Shown here: one piece after another, positions 47,966-60,299 of the stretch
Layout of the letters: every line of letters starts with the position of its first letter
Numbering within the stretch: position 1 is the first letter of the stretch
NCBI GenBank assembly: GCA_028023455.1
Contig: JAQFVV010012398.1
Span: 8,948,682 to 9,012,681, forward strand
Length of the DNA stretch: 64,000 nt
Direction: 5' to 3'
DNA from: Epiperipatus broadwayi
Taxonomy: Eukaryota > Onychophora > Udeonychophora > Euonychophora > Peripatidae
The notes under the pieces: model-generated
What the model saw: only the letters and a program-made list of their open reading frames with translations
Told to the model about the DNA's origin: nothing
Databases searched by the model: none
Made by a program: the position numbers and the translations under genes

Positions 47966-50900
47966 TTTGCCGTAAAATAGAACATTAAGTGACTGAATGA
48001 AGAAATAATATATATTTTTTTTTAGCTTTAATATGAACGATTTTCAAGAAAATTCAATGAAGAAGTACCGTAAATATAGTTTAAATATTTTTTACTAATT
48101 TATTTTAAATATAAAATGCTATGTGAGATTAGGGAAACATATAAACATAAATTTAGTAATATTAAAAAAAAAAAAAAAAATTAAATATAATAGCTTAATA
48201 GAATGATAGAAATATTGTTTAAAAAATAAAGTGTATGTATGGGAGTCTTATATCAACAAGAATCAATGGGATGGTGAAGCCTACAGAACGTGATCGAGAA
48301 GATAAAGATCGTTTGGTAATTTTGATATTTAATTATAGTGCATAATGTATATTTTTTTAGATCATCGATTGATTAAGAATGATGTGTGAAAGTTTAATTT
48401 ATATGTACACATTTTATACAACATTTTAAAACATATTATGAGATAGGAGTAATTCTGAATATGCATGCAATAAGTTATTTAAAGTATATTAATAATATAA
48501 TTTAACAGAACAATTGTGTGATTCTTTTGAATTTCATGTTGTAAAGTATTCAGATATTTTAAAATAGTTTGTATATGATAAAATATACGAGAAAAGTAGT
48601 AAAAAGATTTTCTTAAAGAACAGCGGAATAGTTTTGAAATAAAATGAATTTTATTATTGTTAGAAATGCAGATAGGAATTTGTCGATGTACCGTATAGAA
48701 AAATCTTGAGAAATAAGATCGGATAGTGACTTGGTAGTACTAGTGGAGAGGAAACCAAGATGATGTTTTTGTTAAGAAATAAGAAAAATAAAGTATTTGG
48801 ATCATAGTTAGTTTGTGTAATTTCAGTATAGTTAACTAAGTCCTATGACTGAACACATATAGTTTGGACAGTGTTTTTTTGCATATCTTTAAACTTTTTG
48901 ATGTTATATATGAAGAAATAGCTTTCGCATCATTCATATAATAGAGGTTGGTAGACAGGTAAAGGTCACTCCTCTATAGTGTTTTTAAATTCACTGTGCC
49001 ATTATTGTAAAGGTTTATGATGAATAATATTCTAGTTATATTTTGATCTAGGCATCTATATTCGCTATCCTTGTTTCGTGAATCTGCATCGTCAGAAAGA
49101 TATTTTCAAAGAAATAATGAATAAAATAGAATTGAAGATATGTTATCGTTTATGTAAGAATAGTTTATTTACTGGAATGATTAGATTTGTGTAACTTTAA
49201 AATTGAAAGTCCAAAATATCATAAAGAGAGAAAGAATCATATAATACAGTTTAAAATTAATTCGGAAATGAATATAAGATTTTTTAAAGAGAAATCTAAA
49301 CAAAGTTATTTTTTTTAAAAAATGATAATAAAATTTGAATGTTTTTTTTTAAATAATATTTTAGAAAATAAATATTGCATATTTATTAAGAAAATAATTC
49401 AATAGCGTGTAATAAACATATACTTGTGCATGGTATGTTAATAGGTGTAATTATATCATCCGAAGAAAGGCTTGAATGAGTAGATTAGGATTAATAAACA
49501 TCGGATAATGAACAATAAAACTTAATACCAAATGTAGAAGAATGTTTTTGAATTTGTAGGATTCCATACAACTAATATAAAACTAGAATTTTATTGTTTT
49601 GTAGAATGTTTAATACGAATGTAATTTTGTAAAAAATATAATTTTAATAATAGTAGGGATACAAAGTGTTAATGATAATCATATGAGAAATACATTTTGT
49701 AACAAGCTAACCATAATAAGAAATCCAATAATAAAAATACTGTATTTTCTTAAGCATTTAAAAGATAAGAGTTAACTAGAAAAAATAAGTAGAAGTTTGA
49801 TTTCATTTTTTTTATAAACTAGTAAACGAAGTTGTAATAGGAGAGTAAGGATGTCCAATGTACATAATGTAAAATATTGTTATTTGTTTATGTTATTAAT
49901 AAACTTTGTTGTAAATTTATTTTAAAGTTTTGTGTCTTCGTTGTTATTTCTCCACATGGATGCATGATATCACAATACATTTATAATTGAAACAGACATA
50001 TAGTTTTTGCACAAAAAGGTAAATATAAAAGTGTTACAATAATTTTTTAGAATTTATTGGTATGTTAAATTTAAAAGATCATAATTTTATATTATTTATT
50101 GGTCATAAGTCGGTTGCCACAATATTACATTAAATTATATGCTAATGTTGCCACACGTATTCTGTTGCCAGATTATTAAAATACTACCACGTACGTATTT
50201 ATTTATTTCATTTAGGAAGAAATAATATTATATTATACTATTATTGTTATTATTATTATTTATTATTGTTAATTGCTGCGTAGTGAATAATGACATAAAA
50301 TTCCCTTTTCATAGTTTACTACCGTAATTTTAAATCAGTTAAAATACAATTTAGGAACCTGAGATTTTATTTTTATTTTCTTTTATTTATTTTACTTCAT
50401 TTTATTTAATTGAGCTAGATTATTATTATAAAGAATATTAAGATATGATTATTATTTTAATCGTAGTGAATAGAGCTTAGAAAGTCGTAAGAATACTATA
50501 AGTTAGTTATTTGATATAGTAAAAGGGGGAATAGTGTTCTAATGCCATTGAGATAGTATCATGTGGATAATATCTCAATGTAGTCTATCTCGTTCCCCGT
50601 ATCGTCACTCCATGTCTCATGAAAATAATAAATATTTGTTAATTCATTTTAAAAAATTGAACTGTATTTGTATTTTAAAAATTAGAGCTAGTAATCATTT
50701 AAATTAATGCTGGATATTTCATTTATTTAGTTGTTAACTGAGCTAGAACCCGGAATTTAAAACATTATATATAAATTTTGGAGAGGACGATCGTGCGGTG
50801 GGGGAGGTTAGAATATATATTGGTGAAATCAGTTGTCTCATTGATAAATGACTAAAAGAACATAAATTGATGATTAAAAATCATAAATCAGGTATATTCA

Positions 50901-50984
50901 AAGTAGCAAAATATATATGTACCAATGAACATATCTTAGTAAGAATAAGAGTAATGATGTGATGTGATGTAAACTCTCCATCCA
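47966..50984. other. AT-rich stretch with one weak exon-like block
   Basis: Plus strand 48251-48312 reads STRINGMVKPTERDREDKDR followed by TTGGTAATT, a possible donor. No acceptor or partner exon is convincing. A hairpin lies at 50546-50580. The rest shows nothing recognisable. Confidence 0.3.
50546..50580. repeat. Short hairpin, perfect 10-bp arms
   Basis: CATTGAGATA and TATCTCAATG are separated by 15 bases. Its surroundings, 50521-50620, are less AT-rich than average. Confidence 0.6.
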
Positions 50985-51065
50985 TACAGTAGTGCCACCA
51001 AATGGATGTCTTCATAGTCAATAGATGCAGGAAGGTTTGTACATGAAATTCCTATCTAGTGTCTA
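50985..51065 (+). repeat. Short repeat shared with 17818-17890
   Basis: GTAGTGCCACCAAATGG up to TTGTACATGAAATTCCTATC matches the earlier copy. It precedes PLE sequence, so it may be part of a PLE terminal repeat. Confidence 0.5.
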
Positions 51066-51348
51066 TTTATCCAACATCACCAGACTAGTTTCTAGATTGC
51101 AGTTTTCATCAATAAGAAGCCTTGGATTTGAGAGCACTGCACCTAAATCTAGGATACAGTTGCAACTCTCTAGCTGCCACCTTTTACCTATTTGGTTAAC
51201 TATAAAGTTAGATCCCAAGATGAAATCACCATAATGTTTCCAACACAAGCTCATTCACTTGCAGTTCAGCATCTATATATTGTGGTGTCTTTGATTTTTC
51301 AAAAACCACAGTTACCATTATCCTATGGGCAGGATAAGTATAAAACTA

Positions 51349-51422
51349 TCAAAACATCACACGATCACCATTTCATATGCTTATGTATAAGCATATAAAA
51401 TGGTGATCATGTGATGTTTTGA
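51349..51422. repeat. 74-bp palindrome with no spacer
   Basis: The left 37 bases (TCAAAACATCACACGATCAC...) and right 37 bases (...GTGATCATGTGATGTTTTGA) are reverse complements at 34 of 37 positions, with the centre between 51385 and 51386. Only the right arm has a relative elsewhere (17915-17945). The palindrome marks the junction into a PLE endonuclease fragment. Confidence 0.92.
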
Positions 51423-51600
51423 ATATATCTTTGTTTGGAAAAAGCAAAAAATATTGGATAGAGAGGAAAAAGTATAAACAAGAAAATTTAAAAAAACTGT
51501 TCATATAACAAAGGCAAATAACCACATAAGTCAACCTAATATGATAATTCATAATATTTGGAAATCACTCATTAACCTTGCTCTTAAGGCAAAAGTGGTG
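51423..51600 (+). pseudogene. Penelope-like GIY-YIG C-terminal fragment
   Basis: The translation in mixed frames gives GKSKKYWIERKKYKQENLKK followed by LFI; DNA similarity to the reverse complement of 45470-45600 is clear (AATATTGGATAGAGAGG, AACATAATTCATAATATT-like segments). It represents the last part of the PLE nuclease only and ends where the SINE-like unit begins. Confidence 0.6.
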
Positions 51601-51799
51601 AAATTGGATCTCATAGATAAATATAAAAATTTATATTGATAGATGTCTTTGATAGAATAGTCTTGTTGGTTAGAGTATTGCATTAAATTCAAAATCCACC
51701 AATCTAAAAGTCCCAGATTCAGTTTTGCTGCTAGTATTGTCATTGGTTAGGCCAGCAATATAGAAAAATAATACTACTACTCAAAAAGGTTGTTATATA

Positions 51800-52663
51800 C
51801 AGAGGCGGATCAGGCCAAGTGGGTCGTCCCCAAGCAGTAAAAATTTCGGGCCTTCAAACTCAAGTTAAAAAAAAAATTTTCAAGAAAACTCTCATTAAGT
51901 TTTTTACAAAAAAGAAAAGAAATCAAAAGTTTCATACCATAACACATTAAATGAATTTATTAAAAAGCATATTTTTTACATTAATTTCCGTCTTGCTTTA
52001 TTTCTTGCATATACGTCAATTATTTTTGCAGTGTCAATTCGGTTTAAAATTTTCTGCTCTATATACAGAACGGTCATATTATTTAATATTTCTTTTTTCC
52101 ATAGTACTCTTTAAATAATTTTTTGCACGTTTTAAAACAGAAAACGATCTTTCTCCTGACGCATTAGATAAGGAACTTGTTAAAAAAAAATTCAATAATA
52201 TTTCAACATTAGTTTAAAATGTTAACAAAGAAAATTCATTTTTACCTGTCTCCAATCAAAATATAATTTAGAAAAAACTCTCTGGAGATAAATCAACTTC
52301 AGGAAAACAGCAAATTTTTATTTACGATAATTTTTCCAAAAGCAGAGTATTTAAATTTAAATCAAATTATTATTTGGGGGAGGAGGGTCGAATTTTTTGT
52401 GTAATTAAAAATATGTATATTTACTTAATTTGGGCCTATTTATGCTATCCTAGTTTCACCCCCTGATGTTCAATTAAAAGTTAGAATCCCGCCAAAACTC
52501 AAATAAATTCCCTTCAAAAGCTTAAATAATACCGCGTTATAGGATTGATTGCAAACAAAAAATAATAATTTTCCTTGAATCCTAATGAAAAGATATTTTA
52601 GACTTCGGGACGCCTTAGCATTCCGGGGTCCTACGCGGCCGCTTACTACTTAATCCGCCTCTG
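51800..52663. mobile_element. hAT DNA transposon, internally deleted, 864 bp
   Basis: The ends are CAGAGGCGGATCAGG and AATCCGCCTCTG, giving an 11-bp perfect terminal inverted repeat (CAGAGGCGGAT). The 8-bp duplication GTTATATA/GTTATATT (51792-51799 and 52664-52671) differs in one base. CAGRGG-type ends and an 8-bp duplication define the hAT superfamily. A remnant of the transposase lies inside on the minus strand. It is inserted in a SINE, so it is younger than that SINE. Confidence 0.9.
51985..52190 (-). pseudogene. hAT transposase C-terminal (dimerisation) domain remnant
   Basis: Read on the minus strand: the block with SGERSFSVLKRAKNYLKSTM, then (after a stop or shift) MTVLYIEQKILNRIDTAKII and DVYARNKARRK. 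ERSFSxLKRxKxxLRSTM with the downstream L-hxE segment is the conserved C-terminal dimerisation motif of hAT transposases. The catalytic DDE residues and the zinc finger upstream have been deleted, so the element depended on another copy for movement. Confidence 0.75.
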
Positions 52664-52800
52664 GTTATATTCTAATATGTGTACTATTACTCGCAATTGA
52701 ATGTATTTGAAAAGTTTTAATAAATTTCGACTTTTCTTAAAAACATTTAATAATTAATATTAGAAGATAGAAATAATTAAACAAATACCATCATCATAAA

Positions 52801-54364
52801 TACTAATTCGACTTGCTATTTGATCTTGGAGTTGGAATGGTCATATTTGTTGCGATTGGCTGCTACTAAAAGGGGTGGTCAATACCAACAAAATGGAATG
52901 TATTTACTCATATATCAACCTGCTAGTGCAGAGAATGGCTCTGGCATACATCTATCAGACCAATGCCAGCAATGGATGAGCCAACATTAACAAAGTGTAT
53001 TTATTATTCATCTGTACAATTTTATTATATCAATAAATATATTTTTAAAATACTACTGAAATATTTAGAAAAAATATTTGTGCGGAAGTTTAATGAAAGA
53101 TATTATACAAATAGAACAATGAAGTGGCAGATTTTATATATGAACGTATTTGTATTTCACGGATTGTTCAGTCATAACAAAACTTAAATTCATTGTACAG
53201 TATTATTAATTTATTTTCTCTTTCTATTTTTTTACTTGAAATTAGTATGGCCATATTCGTTTGCGAATGCTGATGATGACGACTTTTATTTATGAAGTCA
53301 ACGTGGTAGATGTGCTTGTGGGTCAATATTTACTTATTTTAATCACACGCTAATTATTATATATAATTTAACATACTGAGCTTGTAACTTTTAGTAATAC
53401 AATTATTAATGATAGTTACGATTATAAATGATTTTCATGTTTAATAAATTAGAGTATACGATAAAACTTAATTTGAATAGAATAAATGCTTTGTTTCAAA
53501 CTTCCTTTTTACTACCCTATTTCAGTATTATTTAAATTATTAATAGGCTAAATATAACAAAAAATTAAATAGTATAATTAGCGCATTGTTTATAATAAGT
53601 GGCAGACATATTAGCTGGTGAAAATCTAACCCTTATTTGAAAGCAAAAAGTTTATTCGTGTTTTAATAATTGTTTATTTAAAATAAAAAATATACTTATA
53701 TATAGTTTACAGAATAGAAGAAAAAAGAATGCAGTATTGTTTTAGAAGTGCATTTAGAGATACCCGGAAAACCGAAACAATAAAGAAAAAGTTGCGGGTA
53801 ATTAAACATATTGTTTTACCATGAAAAGATTTTAAGATGGAACCTTTTACTCTCGTGGCCTAAAGATTTTTTAAAATCAGTAGAAGATACATTTTAAGAA
53901 TCAAGGTTTTTATAAAAAGGAAGTTTCAGAAATAATCTTTTATTATCAAAGTTTATTTTTCGTTGAATGGATTATTAACTAGTGTTAAATTTAAGGATAT
54001 AACTTATAAAACAGTTTTTAGCAATGAATTTATTTTTAGTATTTATCTCAGGTAAGACTCGATCTTTAAAAAAATACTTATATTTTTGCAAAATCTTTTT
54101 TGTTATTGATAATTGTACAATGTGTGTGTGTATATATATATATGAATGACCAATTAAGGCTCTGCGCAGTTTAGTTCAGTGATTGTGGCAAATTTGAGAG
54201 CTAAATGTTCACGAATTGTGTAGCTCGTCAACTCATTTGATTACTGTCATCGATGATAGCTTTACATTCTTTAAAAAATATCGTTAACATTAATCAGCAA
54301 TAATGACATAACTATATAAAAAGTGCGTGTTTAGGGTGAAAGTCTTTATAAATGTAATCCAATT
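52801..54364. other. Spacer, no supported gene
   Basis: A short ORF at 52963-53187 has no recognised similarity. A (TG)n(TA)n microsatellite lies at 54120-54143. Confidence 0.45.
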
Positions 54365-54662
54365 TTTATGATCCATAGTCTCTCTTCTTCATATCATATC
54401 AACAAGCTTTCTTACTTCATCCATCCACGTCATATGTCATCTTTTTGTAGATTTTTTGGTATCAAGATTAAGGCTTCAACTATCCATCTATTATTATCCT
54501 TTTTAAAGTATATCCAGACCAGTTTCAGTTCACTGTGTTAATTCTTTTAATGACGTCAATACTCTCACCCAAGTATTTAGCTTTTGATTTCTTCTGGTTA
54601 CTCTCAGCACACATCTCTCCACTTTTCATATAGAGTGCTTTGAATTTTCAGTATTACTCTTC
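54365..54662 (-). mobile_element. RTE LINE 3' fragment, minus strand
   Basis: The reverse complement follows 16310-16610 of the RTE copy: AGAGTAATACTGAAAATTCA and GTGGAGAGATGTGTGCTGAG against AGAGTAATACAGAAACTTCA and ATGGAGAGGTGCATGTTGGG, then GATAATAATAGATGGATAGT against GATGATAATAGACGGACAAT. It is non-coding now through many substitutions. Confidence 0.75.
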
Positions 54663-57410
54663 TGTTTTAGCTTCCAAAATTAAACATTTTAAAATGAATA
54701 TTTTAAAAGCTCCAAATATTTTGTTTTGATTATTAGGAAATTTATAATGCCCTGCTTTAGGCACATTCAAAATTTAAAAATGTTGGAATTAATTATTGAC
54801 TGACTACAGTAAATAAATATCAAATCAATCAATAGAATGGAACTGTTGTATTCTATCTATCACTAAGATACTGAAAATCATGTTACCTTCTAAACAATTG
54901 CTTAAATTATTATTACTATTAAGAATTATAATAAAATACCACATATATGTGTGTGTAATCTTTTATTAATAATGTTATTTAATTAAATTATTTAAACGGA
55001 TAATGATAGTTTTAAACCATTTTTGCTTTAGTATGGATTTTTTTATGGATTTTTTACATCTTTATAATTATTTTTTTTTTTTTGTTCCTTTTTTATAATT
55101 TCCTAACTCTCTCTACAAACATACCCTTCTCTTATCATTGACATTACTGAATTTCATGAACAATTTTTTACTACCTCATTGTGAACATATGTAGAGATTT
55201 TTTTCCTAATACAAAGATCACTACTTTCATTTTTTTCACATTTAATATAATTACTATGATGCAACTTCAAAGAATTTTAAATAATAATAACATCATTGTG
55301 AAGAGATCAAACTCCAGATAGTAGCAAAAATATTTGTTATTGTATGGATTTGGTCTCTCATTTTAATTTTACTTAATTTGTTTAGCAGAAGTGTTTCATA
55401 TTTTTGGTAGATGTGTGTTAAAAAGCAAATGATGTCTTGCAAACTTCTTTTTCCCAACAATTTTTGCCTCATTTTCACATTACATATACACAGCTTTAAA
55501 TTCAGATTTTGTAGTTATCATATACTACTGCCGATTATAGATTTCTTATTGTATAAAATATAATCTTGTAAATCATTTGATCAAATAAAAGTTGTTTATT
55601 ATTAGGTACAATCACATTGACAAGTAGAAGTCGTTTGTAATTGCTCCCACCCTCTCCTGCATAAAATTTTAATGATAATTCTGATCATGTGACTTTATTC
55701 AGTAATTTAATGGATTTTTCCTTGTACAATTGTAATCCCAATTTAATTATTATCATAAAAGTTTTCATAATTACATTTGAAAAATAGTTTTTGTTCAGAA
55801 TTGATTTCTTACTTTTTTTAATTTTTGTCATATGTATTAATTGTGTGTCTAGTCAGTGTCAACTTTTGACAATCATATGAATAGCATTTCTTTTTAATAA
55901 TAATCATCTATTTAATTTTTAGATTGTTCAAAGGTATATTCATTAGTTGAATGATGGAATCCATCCATTTTCTAACTGATCACATCTTTTTTCATCACCA
56001 ACCTTATAGAGGATATACATAATAATATAGATCAATGAGCTCAAAATAAAGTAATTTCAATTTGGTTATTTGTGCATCCAAATGATAGTTCTAATCAAGT
56101 AATCATTTGCTTTTTTCCCTCAACTACAATTTTCTAAAACCATTTTAAATATTAATATCTTTTTCTTATTATTTTCTTCAGTATCCATCTTTAAGATCCA
56201 TAGAGAGTCACAGAAAATGCAATAACTTATACAATTCTGAACATTTTAAAACATATAGATCTAAAAACTATTTTCCAAGTTAATCATTGCATCTCTGCCC
56301 AGATGCATAGCTTTAAAAAAATTAATTACATATTAAAGGCTCCCTGGGTATCTCTTCACAAAAAAAAAAAAAACATTGGAAAATAGGTCAAGAATCTAAT
56401 CAAGTCTCAGCTAATAAAGATTTGTAATCCTTATTCTTTCTTTACCAGTAAATATTAGAGAAAAAGATATTGAACTAGGCTCTAATAAATCTCAAGAGAA
56501 GAGGATTTATAATCTTTCTTCCATTCCTCACTACAATGATCTTACCAAAAAAATATTAAAAAAGACAGTCTAAAGTTTAATAAAATCATAGTAATAAAAA
56601 TTTATAATAGTTGTCTCATTTTATTTTAAAAAGTATTTAAATTTAACTTATCAAGCCTCTCTTTGGCTACAAGACTAAAGTTCAAAATATTTTTTAAATG
56701 AAGAAAATGTTGATTGAAATGGTTTATGAAAAATATACTACCTAAGCATTTTTTGCCTAAAATTTTACAAAAGTATAGTGTTCTCGGCATTTTCCACATC
56801 TATAATTTTAAACATAATATTACACTTAGTAAGTGGTCAATAGTGTAGCTGATAGTTCTTAGGTTACAACATTAGAGTGACAAGAGAATGAGTTCTGATA
56901 AAGTCTTTTAGTGTTTATTAATGGTTAACAGTTTATGTCTTCAAGAGGAATGTAACTATTAGAATCAAATACAATTTTTCATGAGGAAGTAATAGACTAT
57001 TGCCCTGTATATTTATTAATGATGAAGATATGTTTCCAGATGAGATTCTTAATGATTTAAGTGTGTCATTAGGTATATTGGAAATTAATAATCACTGCAT
57101 CCTTGTTAATATTATTTTATTAATTTATATATGTATCCTGTATCGTTCAGTATAATGACAATGTGATGACTTGGGAGCTAAATGTCTATGAACATTCATA
57201 TCTGCTATTTTAGTACTCAAATATCTGGTCATGTGTTTTTTTTTAGGTGATAAATCATCATTATAGCTCACAGAGCCATACTGTTGTTTTATTTAAATAC
57301 AATACAGAGATTATTAAACTACAGTATTTTTAACAGAAAGAAATACAATGTGGGATTAACAATCAAGAACTGTAAAATGAAATACATGGTTGAAAATGCA
57401 AACTGCTATC
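54663..57410. other. AT-rich stretch, no supported feature
   Basis: Minus strand 55478-55293 has an ORF (MKMRQKLLGKRSLQDIICFL...) with no recognisable family. Nothing else stands out. Confidence 0.4.
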
Positions 57411-57414
57411 ACTG

Positions 57415-57640
57415 ACTTAATTGAAAAAGTTAAAAGATTAAATGAAGCTAAATTTGATATGTTTTTAAAATGTATGGCATGATATAGTCATTTGAAATCA
57501 TAATAGGATCCCAAAAGAATATGATAGCTATAATGAGCAAATTTTGAGAAAAATGAAAATGTTAAGAAAGTTTGATGAAGTAATGTGGGGAAAAATTGGA
57601 TTAAATTTGAAAAGACCTTCATTTACAATAAATTGATTGT
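57415..57640 (+). mobile_element. RTE LINE 3' fragment, plus strand
   Basis: The reading ITDLIEKVKRL corresponds to TDLIEKIKR at 16417 of the RTE copy; RIPKEYDS-like and GLNLKRPSF segments follow in the same order as WIPRDY and the IELG block at 25592. It is severely mutated. Confidence 0.6.
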
Positions 57641-57784
57641 TTGGAAAAAATAAAATTTATGTATAAAAAGTGCTCACCTTATATAACATTTGAATGAACA
57701 ATTTTAGTATATTGTGTGTATGTGATATTTTAAAAGAACCAGTTGTAGAAATAAAAAAAATGTATTTGTATTTATATGTTGGAG

Positions 57785-58122
57785 TATTTCCATAATCTAA
57801 TATGAGTATTGAATGTCTTTAGAAAAAAATAACTTTATTTAAATATTCCAAATACATTCAATTGTTAGTATGGCTCAGTTGGTTAAAGCATTATCTTAAA
57901 ATTCAATACTCAAAGAATCTAAGAGTTCAGGTTCAATTCCCATGCAAGTATTATTACTAGTCAGGCCTGCAACACCTGAAAAAGAGGGGAGAATAATACT
58001 TCTTGAAATGTTGTGCATATACTAAGCTGCGTGCTATTACTAACAGTTAAATGTATTTGGAATATTTAAATAAAGTTAATTTTTTCTAAAACATTCAATA
58101 CTCATATTAGATGATGGAAATA
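57785..58122 (+). mobile_element. tRNA-like SINE unit bounded by about 85-bp inverted arms
   Basis: The left arm (57785-57870, TATTTCCATAATCTAATATG ... CCAAATACATTCAATTGTTAG) is the reverse complement of the right arm (58038-58122) with few differences. Between them lies a tRNA-like head: an A box in TGGCTCAGTTGGTTAAAGC (57871) and a B box GGTTCAATTCC (57932), spaced as in a tRNA gene. The right part matches the SINE at 51655-52800, whose left flank shows only a faint trace of such an arm. It is therefore either a SINE whose tail was duplicated in inverse orientation, or a fold-back element that captured a SINE. Confidence 0.7.
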
Positions 58123-58164
58123 ATCTAACATATAAATATAACTAAAACACCAAAAAAACACAAA

Positions 58165-59390
58165 AAAAATTGTTTGGCAAAATATTATACCAAATACTTG
58201 AATTGTAAAAATATACCGGATGATTGGAAAAATGCAGATATAATATTGACATTTAAGAAAGGTGATAAAGAAAATATCAGAAATTACTGACTTAGCTATC
58301 TTTTAATATTTATTTATAAATCTTTATCAAGATAATTATAATTCATCTGAACATTGGATTTCAGCATAATGGATAGCATCCAAGTTATTGAGAGAAGTTA
58401 TATAAAAAAATCAATGAATATGAATTATCATTATGCTTTGGATTTGTAGATTATGACAAGGCATTTGATTCCATACGTATTTCAACAGCAATTAAATCTT
58501 TAAATCCTTAATACATAGCCCCATTATATTATCTTATTTTGAAGAATGTTTAACAAATTGCAACAGCAATGATTATATTACATGGTGCTAAAAAAGATTA
58601 CCACTGAAAAGGGTGCACAACAGTGTGATCTCACATTTCCTAAACAATCACAATAATTTTACAAAAAGTATTTTGAGGACTAAAGTGAAAAAGGAAATAA
58701 AAATACATAGAGATTATTTAATTATTATTATTTATTTTATTATTAAGGAATAGTTTTTTTTTCTTTTGCAAATAAGTTTTAGGAATTATCTCAAGAGTTA
58801 TGAGATGAAAATAAAAATGTAGAACTAAAAGTAAATGTTAAAAAGATTAAACTAATATTAAATGGATTTTCTTTAAAAAGAAAAACTAAGATGAGTAAAC
58901 ATGAATGAGAAATAAATAATATACTTGATCCGGTTATCGAATGAATGAAATCAATCTTAGAATTAAATTTGGATGGAATGTTTTCAGTAAAAAAAAAATG
59001 TATTAAAATATATATATTATGTTTTTGAAAAGGCTTTTACTATATGTCTTTTGCCAGTTGTTAATTTATCAATCTAAAATTTACACATTTATCATATAAA
59101 CAATATAGAGATTTTAAACCACTAAGTAAAGTATTAAGAGATGTATGTGGGAATAACAAAGAGATCAAAAATGAAATTCATAAAATTAAAAAAACAAGCT
59201 AGTATTACTATCATCAAAAAATTAAGAGACTGAAAAAGAGTTGAACTAAACATATTACTAGATATGGATAATTGATGTTTTAAATTGATTTTCAAAAATT
59301 GTAAAAAAGGCTAGTGTGGTAAGGAAAGGAATGCCTCTGGATCAGAGAAAGTGGATTACAGTGGACTAATAATATAAATCTAGTAGCAAC
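58165..59390 (+). pseudogene. RTE LINE reverse transcriptase pseudogene, second long copy
   Basis: It parallels 15325-16640: KYYTKYLNCKNIPDDWKNAD (finger region, about 58180), FGFVDYDKAFDSI (motif A, about 58440), then degraded segments to the C-terminal block ending near 59390 (WITVD-like). The motif C FADD cannot be recognised. Frameshifts and stops are dense, so it is older than the copy at 15125. It lies directly downstream of the tRNA-like unit and in the same orientation as the RTE fragment at 57415, which is a separate copy. Confidence 0.75.
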
Positions 59391-59834
59391 AGTGTAATTG
59401 CTACATAAATAGATTTGAAAAATAATGTGTGGGAGATGCATTTATGCATACATATATAAGACAGAGATAGAGAAAATATGCAATTCATAAACAAAAGGGT
59501 ATTTTAAAATCTTTTTAGTTTTACCTATTTCAAATAGTGTTGAAAATAAAATCTTATTGATTTTGATTGGAATAGTAGGGTGAAATCGAATCCAGGAATT
59601 TTATTGTAAATAAAATAAGAAAAGTTGGCAACTAATTTTCTTTTTTGTAATGTATAAACAAAAAAAAAAAAAAAGAAAACCATTATTTATTTCTTTTGGT
59701 AAAGAAAGACAAAGGAATATTTTTTCTGGTGTTTGAGACAATAGACTAATTATTACTATTGTAGGTGCTATAGATAACAAAGAAGATGTTGAAAACCCTG
59801 AACATGCAGCCCAGACCAGTAAATGATGCCTATT
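59391..59834. other. Spacer, no gene
   Basis: Nothing recognisable beyond an A15 run near 59660. Confidence 0.5.
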
Positions 59835-59921
59835 GCAGAATATCCTTAACCCCAGACCGGTTTCTTCTATTGGCATCATCAGTGAGGTGCCAGTATATTC
59901 AAACATTAGATTAAAAGTACT
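59835..59921 (+). repeat. Direct repeat D1, first copy
   Basis: GCAGAATATCCTTAACCCCA up to AGATTAAAAGTAC matches 60213-60299 (CAGAATATTCTCAACCCTAG up to AGATTAAAAGTATC). GC-richer than the flanks. Confidence 0.85.
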
Positions 59922-60212
59922 AAGACAATCCCAGCACTTTATCTAATGTATAACTATTAAGTAGAAAATCTGAAATTTTTAGACATCCATATGTCTTCCA
60001 ATCCAGCTATCTAACTTAAATAGCCATATGGTACTGAATTAAGTTCAGATACACTATATATTAATAGCTTTAGCAATATAAAATCACCAAAGCCTTAATA
60101 GCAAAAAATAAAATTACAAAAAAATCAAGTCCGATGTCACATGACCTAATTTAATAAGCTTGTCTTTACAAACATTATATAGAGCTCGCAAAATAAGCTC
60201 TTAACAAGTTTT

Positions 60213-60299
60213 ACAGAATATTCTCAACCCTAGACCAGTTTCTTCTATTGGCGTCATCAATGAGGTGCCAGGATATTCAAGTATTAGATTAAAAGTATC
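60213..60299 (+). repeat. Direct repeat D1, second copy
   Basis: Same orientation as 59835-59921, with starts 378 bp apart. The sequences between the copies are unrelated to each other. Confidence 0.85.

Larger units (their letters stand above)
51655..52800 (+). mobile_element. tRNA-derived SINE, split by a hAT insertion
   Basis: The left part (51655-51799) has a degenerate tRNA-like head: TCTTGTTGGTTAGAG for the A box and AGATTCAGTTT for the B box. It is followed by GGCCAGCAATA and AATAATACTACTACTC, which match 57964-58000 of the unit at 57785. The right part (52672-52795) has TGTACTATTACTCGCAATTG and AATGTATTTG, matching 58025-58125. Between them sits a complete hAT-type insertion with its own target duplication. 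RNA polymerase III would have transcribed the ancestral SINE. Both boxes here are damaged. Confidence 0.65.

Noticed and set aside
57871-57945. Possible functional tRNA gene (good A and B boxes)
   Set aside because: No cloverleaf with a paired acceptor stem can be formed, and the unit continues into a SINE body shared with 51655-52800.
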